64,000 nt of DNA, from the NCBI GenBank assembly GCA_004794655.1, contig SMMW01000211.1, positions 248,001 to 312,000 of the forward strand, given 5' to 3'. Shown here piece after piece: positions 35,664-44,696 of the stretch. Each line of letters begins with the position of its first letter. Position 1 is the stretch's first letter. The notes below the pieces were generated by a model, which was not told where the DNA came from, ran no database searches, and saw only the letters and a list, made by a program, of their open reading frames with translations. This stretch comes from Marisa cornuarietis. Its lineage: Eukaryota > Mollusca > Gastropoda > Architaenioglossa > Ampullariidae. Both the position numbers and the translations under genes were made by a program.

Positions 35664-35792
35664 CTTTAAGAGTTGTATCTGTTGCTCCAAACGGGTGGAA
35701 GCCTCCATTTTACCCTGTTGCTTGTACTGAGTCACATGATCCTCCAGTTCGCGCAGCAACGCCTCCTGCTGGCTGAATTCTTCTTTTAGTGA
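35664..35792 (-). CDS. DMD: Dystrophin rod exon 10 of window
   Basis: 129 bp, 43 residues, phase 0 both ends. It starts SLKEEFSQQEALLRELEDHV and ends RLEQQIQLLK. It matches KIQSDLTSHEISLEEMKKHN through VLSQIDVAQKKL. The donor is GTGAGT and the acceptor TCCTGCTAG. Degenerate copies of its 3' end with donor-like sites follow in the intron. Confidence 0.94.
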
Positions 35793-36292
35793 CTAGCAGG
35801 AGACACATCAAAACAACATGTCTAGAGACTGAACACAGCACTGCACAGACCCTAACAAAATGTGTGTACAATGTGTTGGCACAAAGAACTAATGGACAGA
35901 CTCTACCAAAATGTATATACAAAAGGTAGGCGACAACTAATGAACAGACCCTAGCCAAATGTGTGTACATTCAGGCCCAAACAATTAATGCAAAGTCATA
36001 AAGTCACTAAAAATTGTACATTTCTCATTTGTTTAAGGTAAGATTTGTTAAAAGAAACCCAAACCTATGTTTCTGACACATGGATGTGGCTACATGAAGA
36101 TGCTTGTGACACATGGAGATGCTTTAATTATTTTTGTTTAAATTGTGTGGATGAGGAATTTACATTACACAAAATAATGTACATAAACAGAAGAACCCCG
36201 ACCTTTGTAATCAGACCTCTGAAATACTGGACTAGTACTCACAGTACTAGAAACTTAGACTGTTAAATGTCACACTGTTGTTAGTTGCCCTG
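35793..36292 (-). other. Rest of intron between exons 9 and 10
   Basis: 500 bp with three loose copies of a 60-bp motif at 35840-35985 (AATGTGTGTAC / AATGTATATAC preceded by ACAGACCCTA). Nothing else was recognised. Confidence 0.5.
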
Positions 36293-38014
36293 TACTCACC
36301 TCATACTCCTGTGGCACATCACCTACTAGGAGGTCTGTGCTCATCTCATAGTGCTCACCTCATACTCCTGTGGCACATCACCTACTAGGAGGTCTGTGCT
36401 CATCTCATAGTGCTCACCTCATACTCCTGTGGCACATCACCTACTAGGAGGTCAGTGCTCATCTCATAGTACTCACCTCATACTCCTGTGGCACATCACC
36501 TACTAGGAGGTCTGTGCTCATCTCATAGTGCTCACCTCATACTCCTGTGGCACATCACCTACTAGGAGGTCTGTGCTCATCTCACAGTACTCACCTCATA
36601 CTCCTGTGGCACATCACCTACTAGGAGGTCTGTGCTCATCTCATAGTGCTCACCTCATACTCCTGTGGCACATCACCTACTAGGAGGTCTGTGCTCATCT
36701 CATAGTGCTCACCTCATACTCCTGTGGCACATCACCTACTAGGAGGTCTGTGCTCATCTCACAGTACTCACCTCATACTCCTGTGGCACATCACCTACTA
36801 GGAGGTCAGTGCTCATCTCATAGTGCTCACCTCATACTCCTGTGGCACATCACCTACTAGGAGGTCAGTGCTCATCTCACAGTACTCACCTCATACTCCT
36901 GTGGCACATCACCTACTAGGAGGTCTGTGCTCATCTCATAGTGCTCACCTCATACTCCTGTGGCACATCACCTACTAGGAGGTCAGTGCTCATCTCACAG
37001 TACTCACCTCATACTCCTGTGGCACATCACCTACTAGGAGGTCTGTGCTCATCTCATAGTGCTCACCTCATACTCCTGTGGCACATCACCTACTAGGAGG
37101 TCTGTGCTCATCTCATAGTGCTCACCTCATACTCCTGTGGCACATCACCTACTAGGAGGTCAGTGCTCATCTCACAGTACTCACCTCATACTCCTGTGGC
37201 ACATCACCTACTAGGAGGTCTGTGCTCATCTCATAGTGCTCACCTCATACTCCTGTGGCACATCACCTACTAGGAGGTCTGTGCTCATCTCATAGTGCTC
37301 ACCTCATACTCCTGTGGCACATCACCTACTAGGAGGTCAGTGCTCATCTCACAGTACTCACCTCATACTCCTGTGGCACATCACCTACTAGGAGGTCAGT
37401 GCTCATCTCACAGTACTCACCTCATACTCCTGTGGCACATCACCTACTAGGAGGTCTGTGCTCATCTCATAGTGCTCACCTCATACTCCTGTGGCACATC
37501 ACCTACTAGGAGGTCAGTGCTCATCTCATAGTGCTCACCTCATACTCCTGTGGCACATCACCTACTAGGAGGTCAGTGCTCATCTCACAGTACTCACCTC
37601 ATACTCCTGTGGCACATCATCACCTACTAGGAGGTCAGTGCTCATCTTATGTGCTCACCTCATACTCCTGTGGCACATCACCTACTAGGAGGTCAGTGCT
37701 CATCTCACAGTACTCACCTCATACTCCTGTGGCACATCACCTACTAGGAGGTCAGTGCTCATCTCATAGTGCTCACCTCATACTCCTGTGGCACATCACC
37801 TACTAGGAGGTCAGTGCTCATCTCACAGTACTCACCTCATACTCCTGTGGCACATCATCACCTACTAGGAGGTCAGTGCTCATCTTATGTGCTCACCTCA
37901 TACTCCTGTGGCACATCACCTTCTAGGAGGTCTGTGCTCATCTCATAGTGCTCACCTCATACTCCTGTGGCACATCACCTACTAGGAGGTCTGTGCTCAT
38001 CTCATAGTACTCAC
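36293..38014 (-). repeat. 59-bp minisatellite carrying exon 9's 3' end and 5' splice site, ~29 copies
   Basis: Each unit on the minus strand reads like the end of exon 9: GACCTCCTAGTAGGTGATGT, then GCCACAGGAGTATGAG, then a donor GTGAGCAC or GTGAGTAC. The true exon is the last unit of the array (CTAGCAAGTGATG in place of CTAGTAGGTGATG). Units are nearly identical. Variants are TCT/TCA before GTGCTC, TAG/CAG before the donor, and a three-base insertion (CATCATCACC) at about 37615 and 37855. The decoy exon end in each unit would encode DLLVGDVPQEYE. Confidence 0.96.
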
Positions 38015-38176
38015 CTCATACTCCTGTGGCACATCACTTGCTAGGAGGTCTGCATCCAAGCGTGACTGCAGATGCTGACTGACTTCACCCATCCACTGAG
38101 ACATTTCCAGCACCTGGCGTTCAATTCTCTGGGCACACTGAATAGACTGCTCCAGTCGTGTGATTTTGGCTCGAGC
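38015..38176 (-). CDS. DMD: Dystrophin rod exon 9 of window
   Basis: 162 bp, 54 residues, phase 0 both ends. ARAKITRLEQSIQCAQRIER then MSQWMGEVSQHLQSRL, ending SDVPQEYE. It matches EAVRRQKLLEQSIQSAQETE and DAAQMPQEAQ of human dystrophin. The acceptor is TACATCTCAG and the donor GTGAGT. The last 38 coding bases plus the donor have been amplified into the array immediately downstream (36293-38014). Confidence 0.96.
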
Positions 38177-38600
38177 CTGAGATGTAAGATTGTTAAGAAT
38201 TAATTTTGTTTTGGTATAAACCATAATGCAATATGCATTATACTGTGTTTTTATTTGCATTTGGCCACGTAAGTATCATCTTCATGTTTACATGTGCTTC
38301 TGCTGCATTTTCTACCCGCTTCTGTTTTAATAATAATAATAATAATAGTGAAGATTTTTATAGCGCATATTCACACTCATAGAGAGCATGCTCTTAGCGC
38401 TTAAAACGAGGAAGAGACGTGGACTAAGTAGACACAGAACACAGGGGACGAAAGAAAACGACAGTACTGACGAAACAGAAAACATTAAAAGGCATCAAGT
38501 AACAGGAACAGAAAAATATAGTGATTCTGCGAGAAAGATGGGTAAAGTAGCAAGAGGGAAGGGGGCGGGGTTAAGAAGGACGAGCATTGTGCGGACTGTG

Positions 38601-40613
38601 TTAGGAGAAATGCTCAAGGAAGAGGTGAGTTTTCAGTGCAGATTTGAAAGATTCAGTTGTAGGAAGATGGCGGATATGGAAAGGAAGAGAGTTCCATTGT
38701 TTTGCAGCACAGTAGCCAAAAGTCCTGTGACCATATGTTGTTGTTCTGGTGACAGGAACAGTTAGGATACGGTCGTCAGACGAAGAGCGTAGTTGTCTGG
38801 ACGGAGAGTAAGGGATGAGAAGTTCAGAGAAATAGTCAGGACAGAAGCCAGCAAAGAAATTAAAACACAGCACAGACAGTTTGTACTGAATGCGAGAACG
38901 GATGGGTAGCCAGTGTAGAAAACGAAGGAGAGGAGTGACATGGTCCCGTTTCCTTCCTCTAAGCACCAGACGCGCAGCAGAGTTCTGTACTCTCTGGAGT
39001 CTCTGAATGAGGTAGTCAGGGCAGCCTGCCAGCAAGGAGTTGCAGTAGTCAAGTCGAGAAAGAACAAACGCTAAGACAAGAGTGTTGGTAGCGCGTGTAG
39101 AGAGAAAGTGACGGATAGCACTGATCTTACGGAGCTCATAATAGGCAGACCGACAGACAGATGCTACATGTCTATCGAGTGTCATGTCATCAGTGACAAT
39201 AAATCCCAGATTCCTAACAGATGACGTGAAGGTGATGTTGCTGTCGCCCACCTTGATGTGATTGGGCAGACTGACGAGTGAAGGTTGATGTCTTCTTCTA
39301 TGGCACAAGAGGGCTTCCGTTTTATCATCATTTAGTTTAAGCTTGTTTTTTAGCATCCAGCCCTTGACATCACTGATACAAGCTTCTATAGAGCTAATAG
39401 CAGAGTAAGACTCAGCCGGCGGAGTGGAACAGTAAAGCTGCGTGTCATCAGCATAGGATTGATGAGAAACCTGGTGAGACCGGATGCATGATGAAAGGGG
39501 CTTAGTATACAGGATGAACAGAACTGGGCCAAGTACTGAGCCTTGGGGAACACCACAGAAAAGTGAAGCAGGGCGAGATGTCTGACCATCAACTGACACA
39601 GTCTGGGTCCTATCAGTGAGATAGGAGTTGAACCATGAGAGGGCAGGTCCAGAAATCCCATAGAGGGTGTGAAGTCTGTGAAGAAGCAGAGAGTGGTCTA
39701 TAGTGTCAAATGCAGCAGACAGGTCCAGTAGGGTTAATGGAGAGACATCACCACTGTCAAGAGCAGATAATATGTCTGTTGTCACGTTAATAAGAGTGGT
39801 CTCGGTGCTGTGGAAAGGTCTATACGACGACTGAGCTTGTGGGATAAGATGGTGCTCTTGTAAGTAGGCCCAGAGCTGTGCCAAAACTATTTTCTCTATG
39901 ATCTTAGAGAGAAAAGACAAGTTGGAGACTGGACGGTAGTTGTTCAGCACATTGACATCAAGCGTGGATTTCTTTAGAAGTGGCCTCACCACCGCATTTT
40001 TGAACAAAGATGGGAAAACACCTGACGACAGGCTGACATTTACAATATTAGTGATGGCAGGAAGTAGAGTATCTAGGCACTCGAGCAGAAGGCTTGTGGG
40101 CATCGGATCTAACTCGCAAGTTGTTGGTTTAGCTTTTAGGATAACCGCTTTCACATCGGTCTCAGAGACTGGTAGGAACTTGGTCATGGAGCATCCTGGG
40201 AGGGCATCACATGAGATGCTGTCAAGCGCCGACACAGAGTCTAACGATGATCGGATGTCCGATATCTTGCTGGTGAAATAATCACTAAAAACTTGCGGCA
40301 GCAGTGAAGCAGGGTAGGCAGTGGGCAGTGGTGCTGCTGTCTTAGATCCAGTCATTTGAGAGCAGATGGCAAAGAGCTTTTTGGAGGAGGTGCAGTTAAT
40401 TATTTGGCCCTGAAGATATGATGCTTTAGCCGCATAAATGCATTTTGCAACGCTTCGCTTTGCGGCATTATAAATTTCTTTGTGGATGGCGAGTCCAGTC
40501 TTCCGCCAAACACGTTCAGCTCGCCGGCGCGTGCGCTTCAGGTCACGGAGTTCGACGCGGATCAGTGAATACCAAGGCGCACATTTAGACTGGCGCATCA
40601 GACGTCGAGACAC
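38601..40613 (-). CDS. LINE reverse transcriptase part of ORF2
   Basis: An uninterrupted 670-codon frame. APWYSLIRVELRDLKR opens the linker typical after the endonuclease. RT fingers and palm include VRPLLKKSTLD, NYRPVSNLSFLSKIIEKIV, SSYRPFHSTETTL, DLSAAFDTIDHSLLL, the PQGSVLGP loop and YADD with both catalytic aspartates. The thumb and carboxyl region continue through LVLRGRKRDHVTPLLRFLHW to SLPFHIRHLPTTESFKSALK. No internal stop over the whole RT suggests a recent insertion. The first methionine is not the real start, because the domain should be fused to the upstream endonuclease. Confidence 0.92.
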   Translation of the reverse strand: MSRRLMRQSKCAPWYSLIRVELRDLKRTRRRAERVWRKTGLAIHKEIYNAAKRSVAKCIYAAKASYLQGQIINCTSSKKLFAICSQMTGSKTAAPLPTAYPASLLPQVFSDYFTSKISDIRSSLDSVSALDSISCDALPGCSMTKFLPVSETDVKAVILKAKPTTCELDPMPTSLLLECLDTLLPAITNIVNVSLSSGVFPSLFKNAVVRPLLKKSTLDVNVLNNYRPVSNLSFLSKIIEKIVLAQLWAYLQEHHLIPQAQSSYRPFHSTETTLINVTTDILSALDSGDVSPLTLLDLSAAFDTIDHSLLLHRLHTLYGISGPALSWFNSYLTDRTQTVSVDGQTSRPASLFCGVPQGSVLGPVLFILYTKPLSSCIRSHQVSHQSYADDTQLYCSTPPAESYSAISSIEACISDVKGWMLKNKLKLNDDKTEALLCHRRRHQPSLVSLPNHIKVGDSNITFTSSVRNLGFIVTDDMTLDRHVASVCRSAYYELRKISAIRHFLSTRATNTLVLAFVLSRLDYCNSLLAGCPDYLIQRLQRVQNSAARLVLRGRKRDHVTPLLRFLHWLPIRSRIQYKLSVLCFNFFAGFCPDYFSELLIPYSPSRQLRSSSDDRILTVPVTRTTTYGHRTFGYCAAKQWNSLPFHIRHLPTTESFKSALKTHLFLEHFS

Positions 40614-41923
40614 TGGGTCACGTGGTCATCAACTACTCTACGCAAAACACAGTCAAGTTGCTCGGCAGAGGGTGGTTGGAGGAGCGCCATCTGCAGCTGT
40701 GCTTTGAATGCCAGTCTATCCACATTTTGTAATGAGCGAGTGGATCTGAAAACTGGCGCCGATGATGGGCATTTGTGATCAAGTTCGATCAGTACTGAGT
40801 AGTGGTCAGATGAGAGATCGTGGGAAACATCAACTGACTGCACTAAGTGGTCATCAGGTCGATGTATGACCCAGTCCAGGATGTGATCTCTTTTGTGTGT
40901 TGGTTGCGACACGGACTGGACAAAACGAAAGGTGTGCAACATTTCGGACAGTTTGACAGTGTCAGGATGAGAACTGTTGTCGAAGTGTACATTAACATCT
41001 CCGAGGAGTATGGCGGGTCCAATAAGTGCATTGCTATAATCCAAGAGATCATGGAATTCCGAGAAAAATGTAGAGGCTGTAAGTTTGTTCCTGGCGCTAG
41101 GAGGAGGTCTGTAGATGCAGAGCAGGTGCATCGAGCAATGAGGAGCCGAAGAGGAGACTTGTACAAATTCAAAAGACGTGTGAGGGAACGATACGGCAGT
41201 AGTAACAGACAGGTACTTGGCAAGTGATGATCTGTAGATTATAGCAATACCACCACCACGTGTAGGGCGGGGGAAAGATTTCAGGCAGTAGCCCACTGGA
41301 GTAAGATCGACACACACGCTCTCGTCGCCATGTTGTTTAAGCCACGTCTCAGTGATGATGAAAATATCAAGGCGGCGGTCTATGACAAATTCTACGATTT
41401 CAGCTCGCTTCAGTGACTGTTGTGCAGAAGATACAGACTGGGCGTTGAAAAGCCCAACGTGGAGGCGAGTGTTCAGTTGTGGTGTGCAGGAAACTTGGCA
41501 GTCTCCTGTTCTCAGACGACCATGTTGGTGTGGTGTAAAGTTATTCGACCCAACTGGTTCACTCTCATCACGTCCACGCTGACGCTGATGCTGCTGTGTA
41601 GGGGAAACATGATTCAGCAGAGAGTTGACACACAGCCAAGCTTTCACAAAACCGGAGTCAGACTCAGAATCAGGTGAAGGGGGGCACGAGACAGAATAAC
41701 TACGAGTAGCAGATTTTTTCAAAGGACGCTGCTTACGGCGACCAGCACGATAGCGACGGATTCGAATCTGTTGTTTCAATCTGTTGTTTTGCAGCTGGAT
41801 TGTATATAATGTTGTTTTAAAGTGCAAACTCTTTGGATCAACTGGCTGGATGCCACTCTGCCATGTTTCACTGGCTCTGGCAGCGACCTTGAGCTGCAGT
41901 GAATAAACTGAAATGATGATCAC
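40598..41923 (-). CDS. LINE endonuclease part of ORF2 (frameshifted from RT)
   Basis: A 441-codon frame encoding a basic region and the AP-endonuclease that nicks target DNA for target-primed reverse transcription. The metal-binding and catalytic pattern is visible as FNAQSV, TETWL, GDVNVHFD and SDHYSVLIEL near the end. The frame ends DDHVTQCLDV. The reverse transcriptase frame starts 16 bases inside it, in another frame, as VSRRLMRQSKCAPWYS. In CR1-type elements the two domains form one protein, so a single small indel near 40600-40630 separates them. The 5' start of the element is not defined, and the first codons may be flanking sequence. Confidence 0.88.
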   Translation of the reverse strand: MIIISVYSLQLKVAARASETWQSGIQPVDPKSLHFKTTLYTIQLQNNRLKQQIRIRRYRAGRRKQRPLKKSATRSYSVSCPPSPDSESDSGFVKAWLCVNSLLNHVSPTQQHQRQRGRDESEPVGSNNFTPHQHGRLRTGDCQVSCTPQLNTRLHVGLFNAQSVSSAQQSLKRAEIVEFVIDRRLDIFIITETWLKQHGDESVCVDLTPVGYCLKSFPRPTRGGGIAIIYRSSLAKYLSVTTAVSFPHTSFEFVQVSSSAPHCSMHLLCIYRPPPSARNKLTASTFFSEFHDLLDYSNALIGPAILLGDVNVHFDNSSHPDTVKLSEMLHTFRFVQSVSQPTHKRDHILDWVIHRPDDHLVQSVDVSHDLSSDHYSVLIELDHKCPSSAPVFRSTRSLQNVDRLAFKAQLQMALLQPPSAEQLDCVLRRVVDDHVTQCLDV

Positions 41924-44027
41924 CTTTTTTGCAATTTCACATGATAATATTTCTTCCTATTCTAAAGATTTCTCAATATCTTCTCAGCATTCTCCTGATG
42001 TCACTAACCCTTATTCTCTGGAGTCGTTACTGTTAAATCAGCAGTGATCGCCCTTTACTGCCAGAATGCAGCGAGTCTTCACATTGTTCTTTGTTCTACA
42101 GCTTTGTGACTATTTCGTGATCTTGTTCAGCGTAATGAGTTTGCCTCTGGCTGAGATATTGTGCTGTTTAAACTCTCACTCTCAAGTAGGGAGCATGATG
42201 AAAAAAAAAGTAAATAATAAACAGTAATTATGCATCGTGAAAAACAAGCATAACAGGACCAAAAGCCAAATAAAGATTATCAGCAATTCCACAAAATATT
42301 CATGAAATTCCTCTATCAACCGTCATCGGTCGTAAACAAAAAACAAACATAGGCATTTGCAAATGTTTTTTCATGTGATACTTCACAAACACCTAGATCA
42401 TGAAGTAATAGGTTATATATCAGCTTAATTAAGGGTGAAGATTCAAGTATACTAACCCTGATTTGTTTTGTCTTTAATGTATTGTGTGTTGAAAATAAAT
42501 GTTGGTGTCATGCCAAAATCACACACAAGGTGACATGTACCGTTAAGGCGATGTCTCTTCTAGAATAACACTGAAGTGTGATTCTCAGCTGATGAGACTC
42601 AAATGAGTCGGTAGGCTATAATTTGATGATAAAAAAGATACTTTAATAATTTTTTGAAGAACAGTAGTTTTTACCATCTAAGTGCAGTAAATGGCTTGAA
42701 GTTTCTACTGAAAAAGTGTGAGATTTGTTACACCAACTTGAATGCTCAGATCTGAAGTACATTTACCTGTTTAGATATTTTTCCAAAAAGATGCAACATC
42801 TTCCTCACTAAATATAATTTGAAATTAAATTGTGTATTTAAACAAGAATTTCAGAAACTGACTGTTGGGCTTAGTATCCCTCTGCAGACTACATGTATGA
42901 GAGTGCGTACTGATGGCGTAGCTGTAGTGCAAGTGGCATGTACCAGAATTGTTAGAAAAAGAGTTTAACCTATTATTCTGAAAACCTACTGAGGTGGTCT
43001 TGAGTTATGTTTTGTTTGTTTTTGACTGAGTGAATCTTAGAGTGTTCCTGAGTCTAAGTTTGTGGGTTTTTTTTAAATTTTGACAGTTCCATGTATGGGT
43101 TTTTTGGTTTTCTTTGTATAATATAAATAAAAATGGCTCAGTGTAATTATTAATTAGGGGAAAATTGAGTAGTGGCATTGTAAATTTAAAGCTGAATGAT
43201 TGTTAGATTTTAAAGACTGTATTTTTCTGTCCAGGTTTTTTTTCTACATTTGCGTTGTATTGTATATTGGTGTATCAGATCTGAACCCTCACTTTATTTA
43301 TAATTTTTGAAAAATTGGTCACATTTTGTTATTATGATGATATTTAAGCATTGTATTTTTATGCCTGAGGTAATGAGCCCTTGTATAGGGGTTTTTGACC
43401 CCCTGTATAGGGGTTTTAAACCTGAATTTCATTTATCTTTGTTTCCTGAAGAAATAATTTTTTTACTATGTTCAGGGTCTGCCACCCTTTTGGTGAAAGC
43501 TTAATTGTCGCTTTACTGATTTTCTGTTGCTGTATAAGCCACAGAGTATTTCATGTTGACTTGAAAAATAAAAAAAAAACTAAAATGAAATTTACATGCA
43601 GTAATGGGCGGAACATAAAGATTCCACTGGCAGATAATATGTGCTTTGTTGAGAGAAAGAGTAAATCTTGTCATATATTCTCTGCATATAGAAAAGAATG
43701 TGCTGTGACAAAAAAAACCTTTCTGTGTAAAAATTAGTGTTTGAAAGAAGTTTTGTGATAAATTTACTTTTCTAGTTATTTTGTTTGAAGTTAAAATTAG
43801 TTTGAAGTTGTAAATGCATCATCTTTTGAGGACAAAGAGCTCTTTATGTGGAATCATTATTATTTACTTCAATTTTGGATTTAGAATTTTTGTAGAATAT
43901 ATTTTACACAAGTAAAAGCCAGTCTTCAATCCTGCGATTACCAAAAACTACATGATAAATATCAAACATCTAGTTTCTGGGTTCTCACTAAGCGGTTGAT
44001 GGAGAAACATCAAAGCACAAAACCTAC

Positions 44028-44180
44028 CTCTGACTCCAGCATATCAAACTTGCACATGAAGTCCTCTAGTTCCTTATGTACCAGATCTGTCATGACAGAG
44101 TTAGAGGTCAGCTCTCCTGCCAGTTCTTGTATACGATGCTTGCTTTCTGAGCTATGCTCCTGCAGCAGTGTTTCCACCTC
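44028..44180 (-). CDS. DMD: Dystrophin rod exon 8 of window
   Basis: 153 bp, 51 residues, phase 0 both ends. It starts EVETLLQEHSSESKHRIQEL. NSVMTDLVHKELEDFMCKFD corresponds to GGVMDELINEELETFNSRW, though the expected helix C tryptophan is replaced by Phe or Cys here. The exon ends MLESE. The donor is GTAGGT and the acceptor GATGCTAG. Confidence 0.95.
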
Positions 44181-44592
44181 CTAGCATCACCATTACAAAC
44201 AAGATAAATCAATCAAATCAGTTAAAAGTTAAGTTAAAAGTCAAAACTTGTGTAGCAATTAACTGATGTTACAGTTCTATATGCAACAAATCGTGTACAA
44301 ACATCTAAGTAAGAAATCAGCTACCACCAACCAAACTTTTCATAATCATATAATGCCTTTCGAGCATAAAAGAGGTGATATGAGTCTAACCAAAACTGTA
44401 TTCAACACCTCAAATCTACATGCTTAAATTAGGGTCCTCTACCCCATCAGTTCTTGCCATTTCTCAGTCACATCTCCACTGTATTATTCTAGATCTACAT
44501 CAAGTTATCTGTTGGCTTCACTAGTTCAGGCTACAAATGCAATATGAATGAAGCCTGAACCGAAGAAATTCAACAGCCCAAAAAGTACATAC
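44181..44592 (-). other. Dystrophin intron, 412 bp
   Basis: Simple intron sequence between exons 7 and 8. No repeat or motif was recognised. Confidence 0.7.
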
Positions 44593-44696
44593 ATTCAGCT
44601 CCTCTGAAATGTCTTCAGCATCACAACTGGTGGCAGAAGAGCGCTGCACTGCACGTTCCAAGGTATGCAAAAAATGTCTTTCAGTCTCCACAAGTT
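44593..44696 (-). CDS. DMD: Dystrophin rod exon 7 of window
   Basis: 104 bp: two bases completing the codon split from the previous exon (G plus AA, Glu), then 34 codons. LVETERHFLHTLERAVQRS is followed by SCDAEDISEELN at a GTATGT donor. The split codon matches only if this exon follows the one at 50321, which supports both boundaries. The acceptor TGTATTATTACAG is the unit that has been amplified into the adjoining array (44697-47427). Confidence 0.93.

Larger units (their letters stand above)
38325..41925 (-). mobile_element. CR1/L2-like non-LTR retrotransposon, nearly intact
   Basis: It lies in the same orientation as the host gene. A basic amino-terminal region (RRYRAGRRKQR) is followed by an AP-endonuclease domain: LHVGLFNAQSVSS, TETWLKQHG, LLGDVNVHFD, SDHYSVLIEL. 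Then comes a long reverse transcriptase with LLDLSAAFDTIDHSLLLHRL, GVPQGSVLGPVLFILYT, catalytic SYADDTQLYCS and a carboxyl end FGYCAAKQWNSLPFHI. The 3' end is marked by an ATT microsatellite at 38327-38348. Clade is assigned by motif style only. Related fragments lie at 16641-16966, 61750-62400 and possibly 63770-64000. Confidence 0.92.
38177..44027 (-). other. Dystrophin intron hosting a LINE
   Basis: The intron is 5.85 kb. 38300-41930 is the CR1/L2-like LINE. 41950-44020 is very AT-rich with long T-runs on the plus strand (43060-43080, 43235-43242) and no feature I can name. Confidence 0.75.

Noticed and set aside
36293..38014. CRISPR-like regular repeats (also the other arrays)
   Set aside because: Units are contiguous with no unique spacers, in a eukaryotic intron context.
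36293..38014. A series of true duplicated coding exons
   Set aside because: Each unit lacks an acceptor and the upstream 120 bases of exon 9; only the exon end and donor are copied, with a stop in the intervening intron piece.
41700..41923. A dystrophin exon at the start of the LINE endonuclease frame
   Set aside because: The basic RRYRAGRRKQR region runs on in frame to an endonuclease and exons 8 and 9 join seamlessly without it.
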